Assembly (NCBI RefSeq): GCF_015694525.1
Contig: NZ_JADQDM010000001.1
Span: 248,001-312,000 of the forward strand
Origin: Hymenobacter ruricola
GTDB lineage: Bacteria; Bacteroidota; Bacteroidia; Cytophagales; Hymenobacteraceae
Direction: 5' to 3'
DNA: 64,000 nucleotides
Made by a program: the position numbers and the translations under genes. Under the pieces are notes generated by a model, which saw only the letters and a program-made list of their open reading frames with translations, was not told the DNA's origin and made no database searches. Shown piece after piece: positions 15,042-23,902 of this stretch; position 1 is the first letter of the stretch, and the number at the start of each line of letters is the position of its first letter.

Positions 15042-15781
15042 CACTGGGCCGCGTTGGAGTAGTTGGTCGAAAAATAGAAGCTGCCCTGAAAGTAGAACTG
15101 GCTGATGCGGTCCGTGGGCGCCCCAATCAACTGAAACGCCTCCGACTCCCACGCCCGGGCCTGCACCCCCCGCCGGTAGCCCAGGCGCAACACCCGGGAA
15201 ATGTCGTGCTTGCGCTTCTCCCGCTGGCATAGTTCCAGGTTAATGTCCCAGTAGGTGTTGTTCAGCTTGAGAGAAGGGATATTACCGGTCTGGCTGTACT
15301 GCGTCAGGTTTTGAAACGCAACGGGTTGGCTGGTGCGGTTGTATACTGCGTAGTCGTAGAACAGCCCGCCCAGGCCCACATTAAGGTACAGGCGCTGGTT
15401 GCGGCTGTTGAGGACGTCGTACCCCAGCAGCGCGCCCGTGTAGCTGGCGTAGGTACGCCGGGCCACGAGCGCGCCCTGCTCATTGGGGGGCACAAAGTTG
15501 AAGCCGTACCCGATTTGAAACAAGCCCTTCAGCCGGTGGTAGCGCCCGCCCACATTCGCGTGCACAAACGGGTCGATGGGCCTTTCCCGCTCGATGTTAT
15601 TCTGGCGAAAAAATACCTGCATGTTGGGCGTGCTGGTGTAAGGCAGCATGAACCCCAGCTCGGTGATGATGCCGAACTTAAAATTGCTTTTCGGCGGAAA
15701 ACCCGTGACCTGGGCCGAGTCCACCGTTTGGCTCATCGCCGCCCGGCTCGTCAGAAGAAACAGAAACAAGAAGCGCTTCAT
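15041..15781 (-). CDS. Predicted outer-membrane protein, first gene of the LytS/LytTR operon
   Basis: The product has 246 residues with a signal peptide (MKRFLFLFLLTSRAAMSQ). It consists of alternating strands with many aromatic residues (FGIITELGFMLPYT, FVHANVGGRYHRLKGLFQIGYGFNF, LYLNVGLGGLFYDYAVY, YWDINLELCQ, QFYFQGSFYF), as in outer-membrane beta barrels. I do not recognise a named family. The operon order (barrel, DUF2846-like, LytS, LytTR) suggests these two envelope proteins and the signalling pair serve one envelope function. Confidence 0.65.
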   Translation of the reverse strand: MKRFLFLFLLTSRAAMSQTVDSAQVTGFPPKSNFKFGIITELGFMLPYTSTPNMQVFFRQNNIERERPIDPFVHANVGGRYHRLKGLFQIGYGFNFVPPNEQGALVARRTYASYTGALLGYDVLNSRNQRLYLNVGLGGLFYDYAVYNRTSQPVAFQNLTQYSQTGNIPSLKLNNTYWDINLELCQREKRKHDISRVLRLGYRRGVQARAWESEAFQLIGAPTDRISQFYFQGSFYFSTNYSNAAQ

Positions 15782-15956
15782 ACACAAAGGAGATAAGTGG
15801 TTGATGCTTCAAAACAACCGCGGCCCCGAAGCCCGGCCAAAGCCGTGTGGCCAACGGGGCAAACTTTGTGGGCAAACCCGCCAGATTTGTGATGTGGGCC
15901 CGCACCGCAACCCCGATTTATGTAAATACTAGGCTGTTTTCACGAGCCCCAACCCA

Positions 15957-16011
15957 TAAAAAGCCAAAGGGTCCGCTCGAAATAATCGACCGGACCCTTT
16001 GGCTTTTTAAT
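15957..16011 (-). terminator. Intrinsic terminator of susCD
   Basis: AAAAAGCCAAAGGGTCCG pairs with CGGACCCTTTGGCTTTTTA across an 18-bp stem, just after the SusD stop at 16026. The gap 15782-15956 to the next operon holds no gene. Confidence 0.88.
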
Positions 16012-16025
16012 CAAATCCTACCCGC

Positions 16026-17465
16026 TTAATACCCCGGGTTCTGCGTCAGCTTGCTGTTCAGCAACACTTCGACCTGCGGAATGGGAAACAGCTCCTTATT
16101 GGCGCTTGGGGCCATGGTGCCGTTGGCCGCGTCGAGGGTGGCGTATTTGGTTTTGAAGGCCTGCATGGTGCTGGTGGCCTTGCCCCAGCGGATGAGGTCG
16201 TGCCAGCGGTGGCCTTCGAAGCACAGCTCCACGCGGCGCTCCTGCTCAATGGCCAGCTGCGTGTCGGCGGTGGTGAGGGTGAGGGGCTTGGCGGCCAGGC
16301 CGGCACGGGTGCGCACGCGGTTGATTTGCGGGATGGCCAGGGCCGTTTTGCCGTTGTTGTTCAGCGCTTCGGCGTACATGAGCAGCACGTCGGCCAGGCG
16401 CAGGATGGGCCAGTCGTTGTCGCCCTCGTTCGCAGACAGCACGTTGTACACGAATTTCTTGGCGTAGTAGTCGGTGGCGTTGCCAGTGCCGGTGGCGATG
16501 AGGAAAGCCGGCTTGCGCAGGTCGCCGGCCTCGAAGGCGTCGTTCAGGTCCTTGGTGCCGAGGTTGGTGCTGCCGGCCACCACGGTGGTCACGTTGAACC
16601 CCGCTGGCGCGAAGTTGTAGGCGAACGAGTTGCCCTCGCCGTTGCCGGAACTGAAGTACTGGCAGGCGAAGATGATTTCGGCGTTGTTGTCCTTGCCCAC
16701 GCCAAACACGTTGTTCACGTCGGGCAGCAGCTGGTACTGCGTGAGCGCCACCACTTCGGCGAGCTTGGCTTCGGCTTCGGGCCACTTTTTTTCCTGCAGA
16801 TACACCTTGCCCAGTAGGGCCTTGGCGGCGCCGCTGGTGGCGCGGCCCACGTTGGCGGCGGGGTAGGAGGCCGGCAGGGCGGCTTCGGCGTCGGTCAGGT
16901 CTTGTTCAATCTGGGCGTACACGTCGGCCGCGGGCGTGCGCACCAGGGCCAGCGCTTCGGCCTGGCCTTTCAGCTCGGTGAGCACCAGCGGCACGTCGCC
17001 GAAGAAGCGCACCAGGTTGAAGTACATCAGGGCGCGCAGGAACTTGGCCTGGCCCACCAGCTGGGTTTTGGTCACCGGGTTGGCGTAGCTCACGTCGTCG
17101 GCGTGGCCCAGCGTCACGTTGGTGCCGGCAATGACGGTGTAGTGCTGGTTCCAGGCGCTGGCAATGTTGTTGTTGTTCACCAACCAAGTCAGCTTGTCGA
17201 ATTGCCCGTAGCCCACCTCGCTGGAGTTGATGGTGCGGGTATTATCGGAGGGCAGCTCGGTGAACTGGAAGTAGCCGTTGTACACGCTGCGCATCGAGCC
17301 GTAGGCCCCGGTGAGGGCGCCCTGCAGGTCGGCTTCGGTCTTATAAAAGCCGTTCACCGGAATGATGTCCTGGGGCGTGAGGTTCACAAAATCTTTGCAG
17401 CCGTAGCTGCTCACCGTGAGGCCGGACAGCAACAAGGCACGGAGGATGAAGGTGGTTGGTTTCAT
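16026..17465 (-). CDS. SusD/RagB family glycan-binding lipoprotein
   Basis: The product has 479 residues. The lipoprotein signal ends at a Cys in SSYGCKDFVNLTP, typical of SusD (Cys followed by D/E and L). The TPR-like fold is seen in LVGQAKFLRALMYFNLVRFFGDVPLVL and AKALLGKVYLQEKKWPEAEAKL, and the C-terminal motif in RRVELCFEGHRWHDLIRWGK. It sits on the outer face of the outer membrane, as the lid of the SusC channel, and captures oligosaccharide. It is encoded 20 bases after susC and ends at the terminator 15957-16011. The ligand should be the oligosaccharide made by the lyases of this PUL. Confidence 0.95.
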   Translation of the reverse strand: MKPTTFILRALLLSGLTVSSYGCKDFVNLTPQDIIPVNGFYKTEADLQGALTGAYGSMRSVYNGYFQFTELPSDNTRTINSSEVGYGQFDKLTWLVNNNNIASAWNQHYTVIAGTNVTLGHADDVSYANPVTKTQLVGQAKFLRALMYFNLVRFFGDVPLVLTELKGQAEALALVRTPAADVYAQIEQDLTDAEAALPASYPAANVGRATSGAAKALLGKVYLQEKKWPEAEAKLAEVVALTQYQLLPDVNNVFGVGKDNNAEIIFACQYFSSGNGEGNSFAYNFAPAGFNVTTVVAGSTNLGTKDLNDAFEAGDLRKPAFLIATGTGNATDYYAKKFVYNVLSANEGDNDWPILRLADVLLMYAEALNNNGKTALAIPQINRVRTRAGLAAKPLTLTTADTQLAIEQERRVELCFEGHRWHDLIRWGKATSTMQAFKTKYATLDAANGTMAPSANKELFPIPQVEVLLNSKLTQNPGY

Positions 17466-17485
17466 GATATTTAACAGTGAACAGA

Positions 17486-20400
17486 TTAAAAACCAACCGT
17501 GAGGCCACCCGTGAACACCCGGATGCCGGGGTAGCTGCTTTGGTCGAGGCCGGGCGTGGTGAGCGAGCCGCCGTTAATGCTCGTTTCGGGGTCGTAGCCG
17601 GGGTAGCGGGTGAAGGTGAACAGGTTCTGGCCGGTCACGTACAGGCGCAGGCTCTGCAGCTTCACGCGCTTCACCAAGCTGCCCGGCAGGGTGTAGCCGA
17701 AGGTCACGTTGCGCACCCGCAGAAACGAGGCGTCGTACACCTGCCGGTCCGTCAGCTGGGTGCCGGGGTTGTAGCCGCCGGCCGAGATGCGGGGCCAGGT
17801 CGTTTCCACCTCGGGCGCGTCGGGGCTCCAGGTGTTTTTGTAGAAGTCACGGGTGATGTTGGTGCCGTTGGCGGCCAGCGTGTAAAACTGGCGGATGTTG
17901 CCCATAATCAGGTCGCGGCCCTGCACGCCCTGCAGGCTGAGGCTGAGGTCGAACGCTTTGTAGGTGAAGGTCTGGTTCAGGCCGTAGAGGAAGTCGGGCA
18001 CGCCCTTGCCCACTTTCACCCGGTCGCTTTCGTTGATGATGCCATCGCCGTTCTGGTCCTTGATAATCCAGTTGCCCAGTCCTTTGGTGGCGGCGTAGGG
18101 GTAGGCGTCGAGGTCCGCCTGGCTCTTGTACACGCTCAGCACCTCAAAGCCGTACATGTTGCCCAGCGGCTCGCCCACAATCAGCTGGTAGGAGTTGTTC
18201 CAGCCAAAAATCGACTGCTCGGGCGGCAGCGAAGTCACGCCGCCCAGGTCGAGCACCTTGGTGCGGTTGCCCGAAATATTGCCGTTGATGGTCCACTTCA
18301 CCGGCCCCAGGTTGGTGGTGGTGCCGAGGGCCAGCTCCAGGCCGCGGTTGCGCAGCCCGCCGATGTTGGTGCGGTAGGAGGTGGCAAAGCCAAACGCGCC
18401 GGGCAGGGTCTGGTTCAGCAGCATGCCGGTGGTTTCGCGGTTGTAGTAGTCCAGCGTGAGGGTCACTTTGTCGCCAAAGAAGCCGACATCGATGCCCAAA
18501 TCGGTCTGCTGATTTTTCTCCCAGGTCAGGTTCGGGTTGCCCAAGCCGCGCTGGTTGTAGCCGTAGGCCCGCGCGCCGCCAAAGCTGTAGTTGCTGTTGA
18601 CCTCGCTGTTCAGGTAGTTGAAGGAGCCGATGTTAGCATTGCCCGTCTGCCCGATGCTGGCCCGGAATTTCAGCTCGTTCATCACCGGCTTGAGGCCCTG
18701 CCAGAACCCTTCCTCGCTCACGCGCCAGCCCAGCGAAGCCGAAGGGAACACGGCGTAGCGGTTGTTGGGCCCGAAGCGTGACGAGGCATCGGTGCGCAGC
18801 GCCGCCGACAGCAGGTATTTCTTCTTGAAATCGTAAGTCAGTCGTCCGCCATAGCTCAGAAAGGCGTTTTGGTCGTAGGTCAGCTCGCCAATGCGGTCGG
18901 GCGAGCCGAGCGGGTTTTCGAGCAGGTTGGTGGTAATGGTGCCCGGCCGGGCCGTGGTGGCCGTGTTGCGGGTCTGAAACTTTTGCAGCGAAAACAGCCC
19001 CAACAGCCCAAAATGGTGGTCGCCCACCTGCTTGTCGTAGGTGGCCGTGTTTTCCCACAGGAAATCAACCGCCTGGTTCGAGCTTTCGCGGGCGTACACC
19101 GAGCTTATCACCGGGGTGGAAATATTAGCGCCCTGGGCCGATTCCGAGGCCATGGTGGCCGGAATGTAGGCCGACTGGTTGTCGGTGGTGAGGGTGCCGC
19201 CGCCGGCCGTTTTCAGCCGCAGCCCCGGCAGCGGCGACCATTCCAGGAAGGTGTTGGCAAACACCCGGTAGCTGGTGTAGGTGTTCTGGTTCAGGTCCAC
19301 CGTTTGGCGGGGGTTGAAGACGTTGGCCGTGTAGAATTGGGCATTGTTGGCGCCAATGAGTTGGTTCAAGGGCGTGCCGTAGTCGCCGTTGGCAATAAAG
19401 ACGGGCAGCGCCGGCGACTGCAGCAGGGCCAGCGACGTGGCGTTGGGCACGGCCCGCGTGCCGTTGTTGGCCGAGCCGCCCGACTGGTTGTAGGCCCCGT
19501 TGGCCGCCTGCCGGTCCTGAATGCCCAGCGACGGCGCCACCGACACCCCAATTTTCAGCTTCGAACTGAGGTTGGCGTCCAGATTGAAGCGCAGGTTGAA
19601 CCGGTCGTAAGACGAGCCCAACAGCACACCGTCTTGCTTGAAATACGCCCCAGAGATGTTGAATCGGGCCTTTTCCGTGCCGCCGGAGGCCGACAGCTGC
19701 ACGTTGCGAATCACGGCATCGCGGTAAATTTCGTCCTGCCAGTCGGTATCGGGCAGGCTGCCGGGGTCGCTCAGGAACACGGGCGGCACGGGTTTCGCCC
19801 CCGTGCCGAACAAGCCCGTGGTGGGGTTGAAGTTCTGCTGCCGCACCCGGTCTTTCTGCCAGTCGATGTACTCGTCGCGCTTCAGCACGTCCAGCTTTTT
19901 AGAAATGCGCTGAATGCCCGTGTAGCTCGACAGCGTAAACCGCGTCTGGCCCGATTTGCCGCGCTTGGTGGTCACAATCACCACGCCATTGGCCGCCCGC
20001 GAGCCGTAGATGGCCGTCGAAGCGGCGTCTTTCAGCACCGAAATGGCGTCGATGTCGTTGGGGTTGATGAGGTTGAACTGCGCCGCGTCTTGCAGCGGGT
20101 AGCCGTCTACCACGTACAGCGGGTCGGTGGAAGTGCCCAGCGACGTGCCGCCCCGGATGACAATGGTGGGCGGCGCGCCCGGCGCCCCGCCCTGGTCCGA
20201 CTGCACGGCCACGCCCGGGGCCAGCGCCGCCAGCGCCTCGCCCGGCGTGGCCACCGTTTGCCGGCCAATGGCGTCGCCGTCTATCTGCGTCACGGCCGAA
20301 GTCAGCGTTTTCTGCGACTGCTCGCCGTAGGCAATTACCACCACCTCGTTGAGCTTCTGCGCATCCTCGCGCAGCGTCACGCTGATGTCGGTGCGGCCGC

Positions 20401-20728
20401 CCACCGCCACATCCTGCGGGGCAAACCCGATGTAGCTGATGCTGAGCACCGGGTCCGTCACGGTGCTGGGGATGGTGAGGGCAAAGGTGCCGTCGCTGCC
20501 CGTGGAGGCGCCGATGGTGGTGCCCTTCACCACCACGGTCACGCCGGGCAGGGCACCACCTTTGTCATCCACCACGCGGCCTTTCACGGTGATGTCGGCC
20601 AGCATGGCGGCCGAAATGGGGCTGGCGGCGGAGGCCGGGCTGGCGGCCAGTGCCGCGCCCGCCACGGGCATCAGCAGCAGCGAAGCAGCCGCCCCGCGCA
20701 AGCGAGCAGACGGTAAAAAATGACTCAT
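17486..20728 (-). CDS. SusC/RagA family TonB-dependent outer-membrane transporter
   Basis: The product has 1080 residues. After the signal sequence comes a carboxypeptidase-D-like N-terminal extension (ITVKGRVVDDKGGALPGVTVVVKGT to SYIGFAPQDV), then the SusC hallmark LNEVVVIAYG and a plug domain (ALAALAPGVAVQSDQGGAPG, VIRGGTSLGTSTDPLYVVDG, LKDAASTAIYGSRAANGVV), then a 22-stranded barrel ending in FTGGLTVGF. It imports oligosaccharides into the periplasm with TonB energy. It forms a pair with SusD immediately downstream. A conserved promoter/operator (20893-20948 and 21023-21060) lies upstream with about 160 bases of leader. Confidence 0.96.
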   Translation of the reverse strand: MSHFLPSARLRGAAASLLLMPVAGAALAASPASAASPISAAMLADITVKGRVVDDKGGALPGVTVVVKGTTIGASTGSDGTFALTIPSTVTDPVLSISYIGFAPQDVAVGGRTDISVTLREDAQKLNEVVVIAYGEQSQKTLTSAVTQIDGDAIGRQTVATPGEALAALAPGVAVQSDQGGAPGAPPTIVIRGGTSLGTSTDPLYVVDGYPLQDAAQFNLINPNDIDAISVLKDAASTAIYGSRAANGVVIVTTKRGKSGQTRFTLSSYTGIQRISKKLDVLKRDEYIDWQKDRVRQQNFNPTTGLFGTGAKPVPPVFLSDPGSLPDTDWQDEIYRDAVIRNVQLSASGGTEKARFNISGAYFKQDGVLLGSSYDRFNLRFNLDANLSSKLKIGVSVAPSLGIQDRQAANGAYNQSGGSANNGTRAVPNATSLALLQSPALPVFIANGDYGTPLNQLIGANNAQFYTANVFNPRQTVDLNQNTYTSYRVFANTFLEWSPLPGLRLKTAGGGTLTTDNQSAYIPATMASESAQGANISTPVISSVYARESSNQAVDFLWENTATYDKQVGDHHFGLLGLFSLQKFQTRNTATTARPGTITTNLLENPLGSPDRIGELTYDQNAFLSYGGRLTYDFKKKYLLSAALRTDASSRFGPNNRYAVFPSASLGWRVSEEGFWQGLKPVMNELKFRASIGQTGNANIGSFNYLNSEVNSNYSFGGARAYGYNQRGLGNPNLTWEKNQQTDLGIDVGFFGDKVTLTLDYYNRETTGMLLNQTLPGAFGFATSYRTNIGGLRNRGLELALGTTTNLGPVKWTINGNISGNRTKVLDLGGVTSLPPEQSIFGWNNSYQLIVGEPLGNMYGFEVLSVYKSQADLDAYPYAATKGLGNWIIKDQNGDGIINESDRVKVGKGVPDFLYGLNQTFTYKAFDLSLSLQGVQGRDLIMGNIRQFYTLAANGTNITRDFYKNTWSPDAPEVETTWPRISAGGYNPGTQLTDRQVYDASFLRVRNVTFGYTLPGSLVKRVKLQSLRLYVTGQNLFTFTRYPGYDPETSINGGSLTTPGLDQSSYPGIRVFTGGLTVGF

Positions 20729-20892
20729 ATGAGAAATGAAAATGGGTGGGATTGCAAAAAAAGACGACTGAAACCGGCGCTAACTCGGCCACAAAATCAG
20801 GCCTTTCGGGAATGCTTCGGGCAGCAAGAGCAGCTCTTGCAGAAGCCGGCTTTACCATTTCCCCGAGCATTCCTGATATGGAGTTAGCTTGT

Positions 20893-20948
20893 CAAAGGTC
20901 TAGGTTGAAATAGCTACTCCCTTTCTCATTTTCGACAGATGTTGTTCA
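20893..20948 (-). promoter_or_regulatory. PUL promoter, copy A, for susCD
   Basis: On the minus strand the 30-nt block 20948-20919 begins TGAAC and ends AGAAAGGG, then 18 bases, then GACCTTTG at 20900-20893. The same order and spacing occur at 10307-10362 and 29881-29826. Confidence 0.75.
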
Positions 20949-21022
20949 TGTGAGTATTATTTGTTAAATTATTGAAAAGCAATGGCATAAATAATGAATG
21001 TTTGCTGATGTGATGGGTCGAT

Positions 21023-21060
21023 TTTCATTTTTAGTACGCATCTGTCATAATATTTTTAGT
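21023..21060 (-). promoter_or_regulatory. Conserved 38-nt PUL operator, copy A
   Basis: Read from 21060 down it has ACTAAAA, ATTAT, ACA, GCG, CTAAAA and TGAAA at the same offsets as copies B and C. It lies 122 bases upstream of the GACCTTTG box of susC. The remaining sequence of the 537-bp gap 20729-21265 holds the susC leader and the terminator at 21175. Confidence 0.8.
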
Positions 21061-21174
21061 GGGCGTAACTGTCGTTGGAAGGGCTTATTCGCTGGCCAAG
21101 CGCAACGCAGAAGGAGTAAAAATCCAGGGCGACGCCAAAACGAGAAGCACTGCTATGAGCAGGAGCCCACCACG

Positions 21175-21213
21175 CAAAAAGCCCCCGAAGCAGCGTTGCT
21201 TCGGGGGCTTTCA
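21175..21213 (-). terminator. Intrinsic terminator of the beta-helix gene
   Basis: AAAAGCCCCCGAAGCA pairs with TGCTTCGGGGGCTTT around a 4-base loop, between the end of the 21266-22726 gene and the susC operator. Confidence 0.85.
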
Positions 21214-21265
21214 GGTGCTCAAAGTAGCGTGGGCCTACTGCCTCGCCAGCTTCCAGCCTGCCGGC

Positions 21266-22726
21266 TCATTTGCGCGACTTCAACCTTCTTTCCAATTGGT
21301 CCAGGTAAAGGGATTTCGGTCGCAACGACTCGCCTTTGCCGAGGCCTTCCTTGAAGTCTTCGGGCGCCGAATTGTAGTTGTATTCCTTAATCTTGCCGGC
21401 TGTTGGCGAGGTCTTTACGTCGCTGGCCGGGCCGCTGGTGCCAATGATGTACCCCCAGCCGAACTGCTCCGAATCGATTACATAAGGGGACTTGGCTGGG
21501 TGGGCTTCGCCCACCGTGTTCCAGTACACACTTTGCGTGGTGGGGTAGCCGTGCATCTCCGGCAACGTGCCCCAGGGTCTGAATTTGGCTTCCAGGAAGT
21601 CCTTGTTCAGGGTGGTGTTGTCGAATAGATTGGCCATGCTCAAGTGCATGTGAAAGTCACTGGCCAGCGTTGAATTTTCTCCCCGGCATCGCAGAATTAC
21701 ATTGCCATTGCTCCGCATGGATTTGAAATCGTAGTTGTGGCGGGCGTAGGCCGCAAAGCAGTCCCTGATAAGGCAGTCATTCGAGGCCAGAATGTACATG
21801 TAGCCGTTGCCGCCTTCCCCCAAATACTGGGCTCTCTGAAAAGAACAGTCGCTTACTGTTACAAATCGGGAGTTCTGCAACAAAATCCCACTTGAAACCA
21901 AGTGAATACCGTCTTTATTTTCTTCCGGCTTATAAGTGCCTATGTTTCTAATCCAGCAGTTGATGGCGCTGTTTAGCATGATTAGATTACAGCTGTGCAC
22001 TTCGTAAGCAGCGGTGCCTTTGACATTGAAGTCCAAACCTCCTAAACCTGGCAGTATTGATTGTCGGTTTGCGATTGAAAAGTTCTCAATGCCAACTTCG
22101 CTCAATACGGGCTTCACTTTGTAAACCCTGGCGTTGTCTCGCTTTTTAAGGAAATACCTGGTAGGCGCATCAATCTGTACAGTATTTGCCTTTTGGTCTA
22201 TCGCAGTGATGTAGCGGTAAAATATGGTCCCAACCAGCGAGGTCTCCCACAGATTGTTCATATTATGCTCTTTGATAAACTCTTTGGTAACATCGGTTCG
22301 CAAAACTACCCAGTCACCAACCTTGAAATCCTGAACAGATGAAACCGGGATAGTTTGGGTAGGCAGCAACAAGTCTTCCGTTATGCTCACGGCTTTGGTT
22401 TCGGGGCTAAGCCAGTTTCCGCCAGCGGTTGGCCTGGCCTGTATAATGGAGACATTTCTAACGTTGGAATTGTCGTTAAAAATAAACGTTTTACCTTCGC
22501 CTGCGCCTCGTAATACGACGTTGCTGTAACTTATTTTCAACGGGTTGGCCCTAGCCGCGGAAACATCAATCTTGTATTTTCCTGCGGGCAAATAGACCAC
22601 CCCGCCGCCACGCTGGCCCACATCGTTCAATGCTTGCTGAAGAGAAGCCGTCATGCTTCTCCACTCCTGCGAGAAAGCCGGATAAGCAGCGAATAGCAAA
22701 ACGGCCAGGCGAAGGTTATGCTTCAT
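21266..22726 (-). CDS. Secreted right-handed beta-helix protein (pectate-lyase superfamily)
   Basis: The product has 486 residues with a signal peptide (MKHNLRLAVLLFAAYPAFSQ). The opening SLQQALNDVGQRGGGVVYLPAGKYKID is the pectate_lyase_3-type start of a parallel beta-helix. Later coils read INCWIRNIGTYK, GIHLVSSGILLQNSRFVTVSDC, YMYILASNDCLIRDCFAAYARHNYDFKS and GNVILRCRGENSTLASDFH. Such proteins are lyases or hydrolases on acidic glycans, but the catalytic residues cannot be assigned here. It is the last gene of an operon with GH105, the ConA-like lipoprotein and the large GH-A enzyme. GC content is near one half by eye, clearly below the neighbours, which suggests transfer. Confidence 0.75.
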   Translation of the reverse strand: MKHNLRLAVLLFAAYPAFSQEWRSMTASLQQALNDVGQRGGGVVYLPAGKYKIDVSAARANPLKISYSNVVLRGAGEGKTFIFNDNSNVRNVSIIQARPTAGGNWLSPETKAVSITEDLLLPTQTIPVSSVQDFKVGDWVVLRTDVTKEFIKEHNMNNLWETSLVGTIFYRYITAIDQKANTVQIDAPTRYFLKKRDNARVYKVKPVLSEVGIENFSIANRQSILPGLGGLDFNVKGTAAYEVHSCNLIMLNSAINCWIRNIGTYKPEENKDGIHLVSSGILLQNSRFVTVSDCSFQRAQYLGEGGNGYMYILASNDCLIRDCFAAYARHNYDFKSMRSNGNVILRCRGENSTLASDFHMHLSMANLFDNTTLNKDFLEAKFRPWGTLPEMHGYPTTQSVYWNTVGEAHPAKSPYVIDSEQFGWGYIIGTSGPASDVKTSPTAGKIKEYNYNSAPEDFKEGLGKGESLRPKSLYLDQLERRLKSRK

Positions 22727-22747
22727 GAACTCTTGTGAATTAGAAGC

Positions 22748-23851
22748 TTACTTCATTTTCAGAACTTCGCTGCCGGCCAGCAGAAATGCGCCCGTGCCGT
22801 AGTTCTGCCAGCTTTCGGCAGTCGCCGGACGAGGGTCGAAGCCGATGTTTTGGACGAAGCCGACCATTCCATCTGGCTTTTGCATTTTCAATAAGGCAGG
22901 CCAAGCCTTCGCTACCACCGGCTTGAAGTCAGCAGGATTCAGCAGGCCATTATTGATTCCCCAGGCAATGCCGTAGGTGAAGAAACCGCTGCCGCTGGTT
23001 TCGGTGTGGTCGTAAGACTCGGGCGAGAGCAGGCTGGTGGTCCACATGCCGTCGGGTTGTTGCAGGCTCTTCACTTTGGTTGCCATCTCTCTAAAAAGCT
23101 GCTCGAAAAAAGGACGGTGAACATAGTCCTGCGGCAGGTCTTGCAGGATTAGCGCCAGGCCGCCCAACACCCAGCCATTCCCGCGGGACCAGAATATCTT
23201 TTTGCCGTTTTTCTCTTTTTTATCGGTGCTGGCGCCTGTCCACAAAAACCGGTCGTCCCGGGCAAAAAGGTGCTCTTCCTTGTCGTAGAGCAAGTCGTAG
23301 GTTTCCTTGTAGTGCCGGTACATGTCGTCCAGCAGCACGGGGTCGTGGTTCCGTTTGGCCAGCACCGTGAAAACCGGAGGGGCCATGAAAAGCGCATCGC
23401 ACCACCACCACAAGGGCTTGTTGCGCTTTTGCTCCTGCTGGTAAGCTAAATGCTTTTTTATGAAGTCTTCGGTCGGCGCCAGGTTGGCGTCTTTGTCGCC
23501 GAGGGATGCCAGATACAGGTACGCGTAGCTGATGGCCACGTCATCCGCACTATTGATGCGGATGTACGTCTGCCACTCATTCTTTTTCGCCATTTCTTGC
23601 AGCGCCTTCAAAAATGCAGCGTCGCCGGTGGCTTGGTGGGCTTTAACAACTCCCGTGTAGTAAGCCCCATTGGTCCAGTCTTTGGTCGATTTTTCGACGA
23701 TTGGATGTGCTTCCTGCCACGCCAGGGCCCGAAGCATCGCCTTTTTTGTGTTGGAAGCAGCTTTGCCTCCGCCTGCGTTTTTAGCGGCAGTGCATGCTTG
23801 CGTGAATAGGCTGGCGGCGAACAAGGAGCAGATTAGAAGAAGCCTCATCAT
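22748..23851 (-). CDS. GH105 unsaturated uronyl hydrolase (YteR-like) lipoprotein
   Basis: The product has 367 residues. The signal ends at a lipobox (SLFTQAC). The fold is an (alpha/alpha)6 barrel of the GH88/GH105 clan. The WWWCDALFMAPP motif carries the catalytic Asp of YteR-type enzymes, and KIFWSRGNGWVLGGLALIL and ETSGSGFFTYGIAWGIN match the family. GH105 removes unsaturated galacturonyl or glucuronyl residues from lyase products, often with rhamnose neighbours. The gene lies 21 bases upstream of the beta-helix gene and 51 bases downstream of the ConA-like gene. Its base composition is lower in GC than the core genes. Confidence 0.92.
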   Translation of the reverse strand: MMRLLLICSLFAASLFTQACTAAKNAGGGKAASNTKKAMLRALAWQEAHPIVEKSTKDWTNGAYYTGVVKAHQATGDAAFLKALQEMAKKNEWQTYIRINSADDVAISYAYLYLASLGDKDANLAPTEDFIKKHLAYQQEQKRNKPLWWWCDALFMAPPVFTVLAKRNHDPVLLDDMYRHYKETYDLLYDKEEHLFARDDRFLWTGASTDKKEKNGKKIFWSRGNGWVLGGLALILQDLPQDYVHRPFFEQLFREMATKVKSLQQPDGMWTTSLLSPESYDHTETSGSGFFTYGIAWGINNGLLNPADFKPVVAKAWPALLKMQKPDGMVGFVQNIGFDPRPATAESWQNYGTGAFLLAGSEVLKMK

Positions 23852-23902
23852 GAGTAAGATTAGCTAGTGTGAACAAGGGCGTTTTTTAAAATATGTTGAT
23901 TA

